A stretch of 64,000 nucleotides of DNA from positions 9,021,141 through 9,085,140 of the forward strand of contig JAIOJX010000025.1 of NCBI GenBank assembly GCA_022376925.1. The letters run 5' to 3'. How positions within the stretch are numbered: position 1 is the stretch's first letter; each line of letters begins with the position of its first letter. The notes under the pieces were generated by a model that searched no databases, was not told the DNA's origin, and worked only from the letters and a program-made list of their open reading frames with translations. This document shows positions 25,032-34,223 of this stretch, in pieces. This stretch comes from Tragulus kanchil. Taxonomy: Eukaryota > Chordata > Mammalia > Artiodactyla > Tragulidae. A program made the position numbers and the translations under genes.

Positions 25032-25190
25032 GGGCTTCCCTGATGGCTGAGCAGTAAATATGCACCTACAGTGCTTGAGATACCAGAGATCAGGTTCAGT
25101 TCCTGGGATGAGAAGATCCCCTAGAGAAAGAAATGTCAACCCGCTCCAATATTCTTGCCACAATAGTTGAACACGGCTGAAAAACTGAGC
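25032..25190 (+). mobile_element. Bov-tA SINE (copy 2 of 3)
   Basis: Same insertion and flanks as 23947-24105. It lies in the part shared by duplications 4 and 5, which overlap. Confidence 0.88.
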
Positions 25191-25204
25191 AAAATGTCCC
25201 TTTT

Positions 25205-25705
25205 TTTTTTTTAATAGTTTTAAATAGCACAAATTTATTATCTTACTGCTCTGTAGATGAAAAGTCTGATATCGATCTCACTTAGGCAAAGATCATGATG
25301 TCCTTGAGGCACGTTCTGGAGGCTTCAGGGGAGAATCCATTTCCTTATGTTTTTCATCTTTAGCATTGTTTGATTTCCTTGGCTCATCCCCATCTTCCTT
25401 TATCCTCAAAGCCACCAGTGGGAGGCTGAGTTCTCATGCTGCCATCACTCTAGTTCCCTCTTCTGATACTCTCTTCCACTTTCAGGGACCCTTAGAATTA
25501 TACTGGGTTCACCGGGATAATCCAGAGAAATCTCCTTACTTTAAAGGCAACTGTGTAGCAAATGTACTTCCACTACCACCTTCACTCATTTCTGCCATGT
25601 TACCTACCATATGGTCATAGGTTCTGTGGATTAGGATGTATACATTTAATGTGGTGTTATATACATTAGGAGGTATACATTGCCCTTATTCTGCCTGCTA
25701 CAACT
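25205..25705 (-). mobile_element. MaLR-like LTR, antisense (copy 1)
   Basis: Antisense LTR phrases: cacaaatttattatcttact gctctg, aagtctgatatcgatctcac, acgttctggaggcttcaggg, gggttcaccgggataatcca, ggattaggatgtatacattt and cccttattctgcctgctaca. Open frames inside (e.g. 25366-25620) are not genes. Resembles the LTR near 22.4 kb but is a separate, diverged copy. Confidence 0.55.
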
Positions 25706-26061
25706 TTCTATCTATCCAATTATATTTACTTACATCCTAGGAATACAGTGAGTCATTTTAAAAACTGTGTTTTATCCAAACTGTGCTTTCCCAAAGCCTA
25801 TCCCAGCGCAAAAAAAAGAAAAGAAAAAAAACTATCCAAAGAAACAAACCACAGAATGAAATAATTCTGGAGCTAAAAAAAAGTCAAGTTCTGCTTTTGC
25901 TATATGAATTTAAAAGGTCAAGATCACCACAGTATCATTTGTGTGGGAATTTATGTGTGGAAACCTAAATGCTTATAAATTATTCCCAAATCCCTCTTAT
26001 AAAATGGATATGCTCCTGTTCTAATCTGCCCACTTTTTAGCCTAAAACTTTTTAAGCCCTT

Positions 26062-26123
26062 TTCTTTTTAATTGAGATATAACTGACATATAACATTTTA
26101 TTTTAGATGTAGAATATAATAAT
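26062..26123 (-). mobile_element. L1 3' end fragment, antisense (cut by junction)
   Basis: tttaattgagatataactga catataac is the antisense 3' end of many L1 subfamilies. The element is cut off at 26123 by the duplication 5 junction, and its uninterrupted form lies at 27184-27300. Confidence 0.65.
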
Positions 26124-26153
26124 TGCTTTAATCAGGCCCCTAGGTTATATTCA

Positions 26154-26312
26154 GGGCTGCCCTGATGGCTGAGCAGTAAATATGCACCTACAGTGCTTGA
26201 GATACCAGAGATCAGGTTCAGTTCCTGGGATGAGAAGATCCCCTAGAGAAAGAAATGTCAACCCGCTCCAATATTCTTGCCACAATAGTTGAACACGGCT
26301 GAAAAACTGAGC
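26154..26312 (+). mobile_element. Bov-tA SINE (copy 3 of 3)
   Basis: Third occurrence of the same insertion. It carries one head substitution (ggctgccctg instead of ggcttccctg) within the first 35 bp of duplication 5 copy 2, where other substitutions also cluster. Confidence 0.88.
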
Positions 26313-26326
26313 AAAATGTCCCTTTT

Positions 26327-26827
26327 TTTTTTTTAATAGTTTTAAATAGCACAAATTTATTATCTTACTGCTCTGTAGATGAAAAGTCTGATATCGATCT
26401 CACTTAGGCAAAGATCATGATGTCCTTGAGGCACGTTCTGGAGGCTTCAGGGGAGAATCCATTTCCTTATGTTTTTCATCTTTAGCATTGTTTGATTTCC
26501 TTGGCTCATCCCCATCTTCCTTTATCCTCAAAGCCACCAGTGGGAGGCTGAGTTCTCATGCTGCCATCACTCTAGTTCCCTCTTCTGATACTCTCTTCCA
26601 CTTTCAGGGACCCTTAGAATTATACTGGGTTCACCGGGATAATCCAGAGAAATCTCCTTACTTTAAAGGCAACTGTGTAGCAAATGTACTTCCACTACCA
26701 CCTTCACTCATTTCTGCCATGTTACCTACCATATGGTCATAGGTTCTGTGGATTAGGATGTATACATTTAATGTGGTGTTATATACATTAGGAGGTATAC
26801 ATTGCCCTTATTCTGCCTGCTACAACT
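26327..26827 (-). mobile_element. MaLR-like LTR, antisense (duplicate)
   Basis: Same LTR as 25205-25705, carried in copy 2 of duplication 5. Internal open frame repeats at 26488-26742. Confidence 0.55.
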
Positions 26828-27183
26828 TTCTATCTATCCAATTATATTTACTTACATCCTAGGAATACAGTGAGTCATTTTAAAAACTGTGTTTTATCCA
26901 AACTGTGCTTTCCCAAAGCCTATCCCAGCGCAAAAAAAAGAAAAGAAAAAAAACTATCCAAAGAAACAAACCACAGAATGAAATAATTCTGGAGCTAAAA
27001 AAAAGTCAAGTTCTGCTTTTGCTATATGAATTTAAAAGGTCAAGATCACCACAGTATCATTTGTGTGGGAATTTATGTGTGGAAACCTAAATGCTTATAA
27101 ATTATTCCCAAATCCCTCTTATAAAATGGATATGCTCCTGTTCTAATCTGCCCACTTTTTAGCCTAAAACTTTTTAAGCCCTT

Positions 27184-27300
27184 TTCTTTTTAATTGAGAT
27201 ATAACTGACATATAACATTTTATTTTAGATGTAGAATATAATAATTCAGTATCTGTATATGTTATAAAATGATCACCCAGCCTGTTTTGAAAGCCCATGT
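27184..27300 (-). mobile_element. L1 3' end fragment, antisense
   Basis: ttaattgagatataactgac is followed by attcagtatctgtatatgtt and aaaatgatcacccagcctgt, a common antisense L1 3' UTR order. This is the continuation that the truncated copy at 26062-26123 lacks. Confidence 0.7.
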
Positions 27301-27999
27301 TTGTCCATCGACATCACAGCGCCTCCCTTCTTTCCACTTCCCACCCACAGTACTTCCACATTCCAGATATCACAGGCCTTCCTTGCCTCAACACCCACTG
27401 AAGAAAAGTTCCTAATCCCCATTCTGTCTCTGCCTCCAGGGATATTTATTACCTGAATGCATCTCTAATTAGCATGTTCAAGTAGTGTAACAAGATGAAA
27501 CAAGCATTCTAATGTCAGAGGGGCTCTTTTGGGGGCCAGTGAGGCTACTCCTGTGAAGGCTAGTCTGTCCGAAGCTGCCTGGGCTCCCGTCTTGCTTTTC
27601 AGTATCCCTTGTTCTTTGGTTCATTGCATGAGGTCTCTAAAAACCCTGTGTGTTGTCCCCCTGCCCTTGTTCTCTTTTAAACTGTGATCTCATAAGGCAA
27701 GAATAAAAGAGAAAGGCTTTTCACCAAAATGGATTGTTTTTAATTTGGTAGTTAACTGTGTAGCAGACACTTAGGGCCCTAAATTTCATGTTCTAGGATA
27801 ATAAGACTATAGGTAGCATGGTGTCATGAAATTTGACCTATAACAGGTTGTTCTTAGACATTTCTAGAAGGCATTCTACACTTTTTTTTAGTATCATAAG
27901 TTTCCATGTATGATTATATAGATAGATAAAGTGTCTTGAAAAAATATAGAGAGATAAGCTACATATACATGAAAGAAAAAATATAGAGATAATATAAAG
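27301..27999. other. Non-coding DNA, no recognised family
   Basis: Less AT-rich than its surroundings over 27300-27690. No gene, exon or repeat recognised. The last 150 bp is AT-rich with a repeated atatagagata motif. Confidence 0.45.
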
Positions 28000-28136
28000 A
28001 GATAAGAGTGTTTGTGGGCACACTTTTGAAAATATATTTAGATAAAAGTGTAGACCGCTCAACCCGGCCCAGTTTGCATGGCCCACACTTTAATCTATAT
28101 ATATTTTCAAAAGTATGCCCACAAACACTCTTATCT
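28000..28136. repeat. Fold-back inverted repeat with ~52-bp arms
   Basis: The left arm 28000-28051 and right arm 28085-28136 are reverse complements at about 49 of 52 positions. The outer 20 bases agataagagtgtttgtgggc and their complement are perfect. The spacer is ~33 bp and GC-rich (ccgctcaacccggcccag). The right arm ends immediately before an L1 3' fragment. It may be a template-switch scar of that L1 insertion, a decayed MITE, or a read or assembly artefact. Confidence 0.9.
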
Positions 28137-28139
28137 ATA

Positions 28140-28333
28140 CAACCTGGAGGCATGGGACGGGGTTGGGGGGCAGGGCTCAGATGAGAGGGGTCAGGGATAT
28201 ACCTGTGACTGACTTGGGATTATATATAGCTGTAAACAAAAGAACTGTGTAAAAGATGAATAACAATAACTTCACTGTACACCTGAAATTAATGCAACAT
28301 TGTAAATCAGCTATATTCCAAAAAAAAAAAAAT
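28140..28333 (+). mobile_element. 5'-truncated L1 3' UTR with poly-A
   Basis: caacctggaggcatgggacg, a G-rich run, gtcagggatatacctgtgac, cactgtacacctgaaattaa, and acattgtaaatcagctatat tcc are followed by ~13 A. This is the standard artiodactyl L1 3' end. Only about 190 bp remain, so it was heavily 5'-truncated on insertion. Confidence 0.8.
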
Positions 28334-28369
28334 GTAGGCATAAATTAGCATAAACTTTCTAAAAGGTAA

Positions 28370-28700
28370 TTAATGTGTAACAAAAACCTTCAAGTGTTCA
28401 CCTTTTGTCCTACTAGGAATTTATCCTAGGATATAATAAGCAATCCAAGATGTTAGTGTTAAATGTTTGTTGCACGATTTTTATAGGTTGAATCTCTAAA
28501 ATAAGACTAATGGTACTCACCTATCTTAAGAGTTGCTTTGAGGATTGCATATTACATATGTGCTATATGTGTGTTACAGAATACTAAGCAGCTATTAAAA
28601 TGGTAATGTGTACCATATGTATTACTAATAGAAATCTATACACTATAATTACTGGGAAAGAAAAGTAGGTTATAACAGTCATAAATAACACAACTTTTAT
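28370..28700 (+). mobile_element. Old L1M-like fragment
   Basis: Resembles sense L1 text near the ORF2 3' end: cctactaggaatttatccta, aagcaatccaagatgttag, and agaatactaagcagctatta aaatgg. Strongly decayed and without an open frame. Confidence 0.45.
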
Positions 28701-28779
28701 GTAAAACAATGTCCTTTAGAGTGGTCTGGAAAACTGCTCCCAAAAATGTTAATAGAGCCATCATTTTAGTAATTTTCTG

Positions 28780-28885
28780 TTGTTGATTAGTCACTAAGTC
28801 ATGCCCAGTTCTTTTCGACCCCATGCACTATAGCATGCCAGGCTGTCTATCCGCCACTATCTCCTGGAGTTTCCTCAAATTCATG
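28780..28885 (-). mobile_element. BovB / Bov-A 3' end fragment, antisense
   Basis: The order actaagtcatgcccagttct, tcgaccccatgcactatagc, atgccaggctgtctatccgc and tcctggagtttcctcaaatt catgt matches the antisense BovB LINE 3' end, from which Bov-A SINEs take their tail. BovB is abundant in ruminants and supports the taxon call. Confidence 0.7.
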
Positions 28886-30925
28886 TTTAAACATTCTAAT
28901 TAATGTAAACTAGTGTCAAAATTGTTTACAATTGATGTATCTTTTTATATTCATAGAAAATAATCAAGTTATATTTACTTTTAAAATAAAAATGTGTATA
29001 AAATTGCTGTTTGCTAACATAGCTTTTAATTTATTCTAAACTTCCTCCTGAGTAAAAGAGTAATAATAAACTTCCAGCTTAAATGTCAGTTATAATCCCC
29101 ATCCCATCTTCATTCCCACTTATGAGCCCTGAGCCATTCTTGGCTTCCTAATAGCTGAAATGAATGAATGTCTTCTCAAAGGATGTGGGGTCAGATTTCT
29201 CATCACCAGCTTCCTTAGCACAAGTAACGCTGTCAGAGACATGGATGGCGTGGAGGGAAACCAAGATGTTGACAGAACCCAGGAGAGAAGTCAGCCCGAT
29301 GATCCCAAGGAGTATTGAAAACGTTGAGAATTATGTGGCAGTTGTAAGGTTGTACTTAGTTTTACTCACTGTTTAGAACTCAGTCATGCTTTAAATATTA
29401 TCTTGATGAATTTAAGGAAGGAGAGACCATCTGTCATTTGGACTCAGCAGTTTTATGTTTAGGTATATACATAGAGGAGAAATGCTCTTCTTAAAACAAA
29501 AATATTTTAGGAAAAGTTAAAGGAAATTTTTAGATAGCTGAAGTGAATGGTAATCTGAGCATATGTGTGGAGGATGTAGGGTGACTGTGTGTCATATCCC
29601 TCCCACCCACACCAGAACTTTTTGCCTTAAGGCATGCGTGCTTGTCCCTGGCTATTCTTAGAAATAACACATTTTTAAAGATGTGTTTAAAGAGTACGGT
29701 ATAATCAAATCTGAGGCATTTAAACATAAGTGAGACAAGGTATCCTGTGGTGCAGCGTATGGCCCTTCAGCATTTACAGAAGTTTTTTTCCTTTCTTTGC
29801 TTCCCTATTTAGTTAATAATAGACAATAAACCCATTTCAGAATTATTCACTGAGGAGGAAATGGCTTAACTACTCCCAGCTGTAGCTGCATAGGTCATCA
29901 ACAGCTCCCTGGGATTTAGGATCAAATCTAAGTTGATATTATCAGACTACTTCTGCCCAAGATAATAAAATTTGAAGTCTTGTGTTTTAGGAGGACTGAC
30001 ATGTGGGCAAATACTTGAGGAAGTTATTTAAAGTATATTTTTGTTTCAGAAAACCAGAGAAGAAGGAGTGCAAGAAGATTCCCTTTATATAATTTCTTTC
30101 CCTAAGGTATTTTAGTTCTCCTTAGCAACCTGCTTGTCAAGTACAATAGTGTATCTTACAGAAAATATGAGACTGGAGAAACGAAGAAATTCACTTGTTA
30201 TTTGTACTAGATTGGTACAGGTGTAATAAAAGGAGGCATTGGATATAAGAAAAAAAAAATTCTACTTCATTAAGCTGACGTGAATCCCATCTCTATATAG
30301 TTTGAAGTGTGTAGAGGTTTTTGTTTGGGAAAGTTATACAGGTTGTGCCTTTAAGAACAAATTTTTCTAATCTACAAGGTCTCTTCATGAATTGAAACTG
30401 TGTTTACCTGTCATGTCCACTCTATAGGCCTCTTTAAGCTACAGATGATTCTGCTTATTTTTGATAAATTCAGTACCACACAAGTATTTACTTGGTTGGC
30501 TAATTAATTATTTAATCTTACCTTTTAATGCCGGTTATTTGTTTAACCATATCTTTTTATACACACACAGGCCTACCTTCTATTTCCTGCTGCTTCCAAC
30601 TTAGGGCATTTGGGAATGGGAATAGTTTTACTGTAACAGTTTACTAACTTTTAGCATTAAGGAATGAAGTTACATTAAAATGACTAGGAACTGGAAGGAA
30701 CAGTAATGTTGGAGGTTGTTTTGTATTTTGACGTTTGTGTGCTGGAGGATAGGCGATGGTCACCTGTGGCCTTCACTACGTTTAGACATGAATATCTGTG
30801 GAAAAACTGAATTCACCACCACGTCCCATATTGGCACTTCGTGTGAGAAGCCATTGCTAAATATGGGGTAATTAATTTGCATAATTTATTTCATCTTTTG
30901 ATTCCTATGGATAATATCTGTATCC
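28886..30925. other. About 2 kb of unrecognised non-coding DNA
   Basis: No repeat is recognised. An open frame at 29164-29376 (70 codons) sits in a patch of mixed composition and reads as a plausible but unfamiliar hydrophilic peptide. It has no domain and no upstream or downstream continuation, so I do not call it an exon. Confidence 0.4.
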
Positions 30926-30933
30926 ATAATTTA

Positions 30934-31052
30934 TATATGCGTGCATGTGTGCTAAGTCTCAGTCATGTCCAACTGTTGGTGACCCTGTGGACTGTAGCCC
31001 ACCAGGCTTCTCTGTCCTTGGGATTCTCCAGGCAAGAATACTGGAGTGGGTT
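30934..31052 (-). mobile_element. Bov-A monomer, antisense
   Basis: Antisense ruminant SINE body: gtgctaagtctcagtcatgt, ccaactgttggtgaccctgt, ggactgtagcccaccaggct, ctctgtccttgggattctcc and aggcaagaatactggagtgg. Short target-site repeat ataattta at 30926-30933 and 31053-31060. Only a single Bov-A unit is present. Confidence 0.9.
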
Positions 31053-31060
31053 ATAATTTA

Positions 31061-31513
31061 CATGTATGTAAGTGTAAAGAAAAACAGCATAATATCTATT
31101 TCAGCCAGCTAAAATAAAACTTCTTCATGTGGTGTGTGTGTGTGGGTGTGCTTATTTATACAAACATACATTCATACACACACATATATAATATTTCTAG
31201 AAGGAGTACCTACCAAGAAGACCTTAGCTCCATTTCTTAAAATGAATATCAAGTTCTTATTAATAGGCATTTTTCATATCTCTGAATTTCAGTAAATTGA
31301 AATCTTGAATTTCAGCTAAAAGTCTGTGTTAAGAATTTGGGACCCAGTGTCGTAGAAACAGTACAGTTCTATTACATATTTCTCTTAACAAGTAAAATCT
31401 AAATAGTTTACAGAATTGTTTCACTTTCTAACAATTTATGCCTTTAATAGAAACCTAAACAAGAGTTAAAACAGAGTTGAGCATAACTGAACAACAAAGT
31501 GAAATTTTACTTG
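31061..31513. other. Non-coding DNA with a TG/CA tract
   Basis: A gtgtgtgtgtgtgggtgtg run at about 31131-31150 and an acacacacatatata run at 31177-31191. Otherwise no recognised element. Confidence 0.5.
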
Positions 31514-31968
31514 GGAAATATCTCCATTGTCACTGATTCTGTTTTCTAATGAGTTTTAGAAGTTATTCTTTCATTGTTGTTTTTAATGAGCTAAATTTTT
31601 CAGCTAATGATGGTTAATATTTTTAATGAATTTACACATTTTTAATTTTATTAGTGATGATAAAAGTCTTTTGGAGAGAAAAATGCTTTTTCATGTGAAG
31701 GATCTTGATAAGATTGGTTAATGCTTTCATAAGGGTAATTTTGTGCTAACAATTTAGTTTGCATTTGAGAATGGTTTCTTCAGTGAAGGTCTCCACAAAG
31801 CTGAGAATTGCCTGGCCAGTTTGGTAGCCACTGGCCACATGTGGCTTATTAAGCACTTGAAATGTGGCTTATCGAAATCAAGATGTCCTTTAAGTGTAAA
31901 ATATACTCCAGATTTCAAAGGCTTTTTATTAAAAATTAAACTATTTCTTTAGTAATTTTTGCACTGAT

Positions 31969-32504
31969 TTTTTTTTAAATCATTGCTGTATTTATTTTTT
32001 ATTATTATTTTTTTAAATGGATTTTGGAGGTTTTTTTTTTTTTTTAAAGATTTATTTATTTATTTATTTTGGGTGGGGGTCGGGTTGGGGAGGGAGGGGA
32101 GCGGGTGGGCCACTTCTATTGGTCTTTCATTTCTCCATTTTCATCTGTCTTTGTTCTTTGGCTCCTGTGGGCCTCCCATCGCGGTGGCGTCTGTCGTTGC
32201 AGAGCGCCGACTCTGGGCGCATGTGCTCCAGAGCTCCGGCTCGGTGATTGGACACATCAGTCCAGCCGCTCCGCGGCACGTGGGATCTTCCCAGGCCAGG
32301 GATAGAACGGGCGCCCCTTGCACTGCAAGGCGGTGCCCTTACCCACTGGACCACCAGGGGAAGCCCCATTGCTGTATTTATTTTAATTTGGCTGCACTGG
32401 GTCTTGCCACGGCATGTGGGATCTAGTTCCCTGATCAGGATCGAACCTGGGTCCCTTGCATTGGGAGCACAGAGTCTTACCCACTGGACCACCAGGGAAG
32501 TCCC
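31969..32504 (-). mobile_element. Short CHR-type SINE split by a younger SINE
   Basis: The outer SINE keeps its T-rich tail at 31969-31998 and its head at 32367-32504 (ttggctgcactgggtcttgc, gatcgaacctgggtcccttg, cactggaccaccagggaagt). Perfect target-site repeat tgcactgat at 31960-31968 and 32505-32513. The younger SINE sits at 31999-32366. The duplicate of this arrangement is 33079-33618. Confidence 0.88.
31999..32366 (-). mobile_element. Long-body CHR-like SINE, young copy (nested)
   Basis: Flanked by a perfect 18-bp target-site repeat cattgctgtatttatttt (31981-31998 and 32367-32384). Antisense head gaccaccaggggaagcccc, B box region ccagggatagaacgggcgcc, body ctcggtgattggacacatca, gctctgggcgcatgtgctcc type text, gtgggcctcccatcgcggtg, tctattggtctttcatttct, and a G-rich stretch 32069-32106 before tttatttatttattt. 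Beyond the first T run lie ~22 bp of other sequence and a second T-rich run. Confidence 0.9.
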
Positions 32505-33078
32505 TGCACTGATATTTTAGTAATACTTTCTACATTGATATTTAAATAACTCTACCCTGATATTGAAATAACATTTTTGTATTGTATTAAATAAAATGCT
32601 AAATTACAGCGCTTAGCTGAATTTTTAGGAATATCTCCATTGTCACTGATTCTGTTTTCTAATGAGTTTTAGAAGTTATTCTTTCATTGTTGTTTTTAAT
32701 GAGCTAAATTTTTCAGCTAATGATGGTTAATATTTTTAATGAATTTACACATTTTTAATTTTATTAGTGATGATAAAAGTCTTTTGAGAAAAATGCTTTT
32801 TCATGTGAAGGATCTTGATAAGATTGGTTAATGCTTTCATAAGGGTAATTTTGTGCTAACAATTTAGTTTGCATTTGAGAATGGTTTCTTCAGTGAAGGT
32901 CTCCACAAAGCTGAGAATTGCCTGGCCAGTTTGGTAGCCACTGGCCACATGTGGCTTATTAAGCACTTGAAATGTGGCTTATCGAAATCAAGATGTCCTT
33001 TAAGTGTAAAATATACTCCAGATTTCAAAGGCTTTTTATTAAAAATTAAACTATTTCTTTAGTAATTTTTGCACTGAT

Positions 33079-33618
33079 TTTTTTTTAAATCATTGCTGTA
33101 TTTATTTTTTATTATTATTTTTTTAAATGGATTTTGGAGGTTTTTTTTTTTTTTTTTTAAGATTTATTTATTTATTTATTTTGGGCGGGGGTTGGGTTGG
33201 GGAGGGAGGGGAGCGGGTGGGCCACTTCTATTGGTCTTTCATTTCTCCATTTTCATCTGTCTTTGTTCTTTGGCTCCTGTGGGCCTCCCATCGCGGTGGC
33301 GTCTGTCGTTGCAGAGCGCCGACTCTGGGCGCATGTGCTCCAGAGCTCCGGCTCGGTGATTGGACACATCAGTCCAGCCGCTCCGCGGCACGTGGGATCT
33401 TCCCAGGCCAGGGATAGAACGGGCGCCCCTTGCACTGCAAGGCGGTGCCCTTACCCACTGGACCACCAGGGGAAGCCCCATTGCTGTATTTATTTTAATT
33501 TGGCTGCACTGGGTCTTCGTCACGGCATGTGGGATCTAGTTCCCTGATCAGGGATCGAACCTGGGTCCCTTGCATTGGGAGCACAGAGTCTTACCCACTG
33601 GACCACCAGGGAAGTCCC
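33079..33618 (-). mobile_element. Nested SINE pair (duplicate)
   Basis: Second copy of the short CHR SINE with the younger SINE inside it (33109-33478), including both sets of target-site repeats (33070-33078/33619-33627 and 33091-33108/33479-33496). Arises from duplication 6, not from new insertions. Confidence 0.9.
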
Positions 33619-33824
33619 TGCACTGATATTTTAGTAATACTTTCTACATTGATATTTAAATAACTCTACCCTGATATTGAAATAACATTTTTGTATTGTA
33701 TTAAATAAAATGTATTACTAAAAGTGAGTTGACCTTTTTTGAAGCCGCCTTCAGTGTAGCTGCAATTTAATTTTAGATTATGTTGTACATGTGAATTACT
33801 CTATGCTTCTATCAGGTGCTCTGC

Positions 33825-34223
33825 CCTCTAGTTTTACCTTCACCATACCAGAGTTTCGATAGTTGATAATCTGTGATGCTGCAGGTAGAACCAGAATGGA
33901 GAGGGTCTAGAGCTGCAGGCTCCTGGGTTAGAGGTAGTCTCCAGCTTTTATTCACTTTTTACTAGCCTCAGTTGGGTCTTGCTTTTTGTAGAAAATACAA
34001 TTTTTCCTGAGCTAATAGGATATCAGAATATTTCTTCACTTCCCTATATCTGATAAAAATATGTTAGAACCTTATGACAGGAATGACTCTTTCTAACATA
34101 TCACACTCTCTTGTGTGTCTTATTATTTTAAATTTCAAATTCTCCATCAGAGCTCCAGGATGGCTTTGGCACATGTTTCTCCTTGCTCTAAAAGGTGTTG
34201 TTTTCAGGCCACAAAAGTTCTTG
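33825..34223. other. Non-coding DNA, no recognised element
   Basis: No gene or repeat family recognised between the hAT element and duplication 7. Confidence 0.45.

Larger units (their letters stand above)
23192..25352. repeat. Tandem duplication 4 (1.09 kb unit)
   Basis: Copy 1 is 23192-24266 with a poorly aligning tail 24267-24279, and copy 2 is 24280-25352. Copy 2 starts with a deletion in ttttctctctg. Near the end of copy 1 several bases are wrong relative to copy 2 (gggttcaggg versus ggcttcagggg, then gtttatctctt versus gtttttcatcttt). Differences therefore gather at the copy ends. Confidence 0.96.
25002..27245. repeat. Tandem duplication 5 (1.12 kb unit), overlapping duplication 4
   Basis: Copy 1 is 25002-26123 and copy 2 is 26124-27245. 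Visible differences are confined to the first ~35 bp of copy 2 (cataag versus cctagg, and ttccc versus tgccc). Because duplication 4 ends at 25352, the 350 bp at 25002-25352 appear three times (also 23917-24266 and 26124-26474). Confidence 0.97.
31514..33712. repeat. Tandem duplication 6 (1.11 kb unit, 29-bp filler)
   Basis: Copy 1 is 31514-32598, followed by 32599-32627 that does not align well, and copy 2 is 32628-33712. Differences include a 4-bp loss (ttttggagagaaaa versus ttttgagaaaa), homopolymer length changes in two T runs and single-base changes in a G-rich run and a SINE head. The unit contains a complete nested SINE pair, so both SINEs are doubled. Confidence 0.96.
31815..33824 (+). 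mobile_element. Non-autonomous hAT (Charlie-type), interrupted by SINEs and duplication 6
   Basis: Starts with gccagtttggtagccactgg and ccacatgtggcttattaagc acttgaaatgtggc, then taagtgtaaaatatactcca gatttc. After the SINE insertions it continues ctgatattgaaataacattt, aataaaatgtattactaaaa, and ends near ctatcaggtgctctg. The uninterrupted element would be 32926-33824 with SINEs removed. Its first part is repeated at 31815-32598. Exact family not assigned. Confidence 0.65.

Noticed and set aside
29164..29376. 70-codon frame considered as a possible exon
   Set aside because: No recognised domain, no convincing splice context and no neighbouring exon. Left as unassigned non-coding DNA.
31983..32426. 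Longest open frame, 147 codons on the plus strand
   Set aside because: It lies within the antisense strand of the nested SINEs and is repeated in other copies of the same SINE family. It is not a gene.
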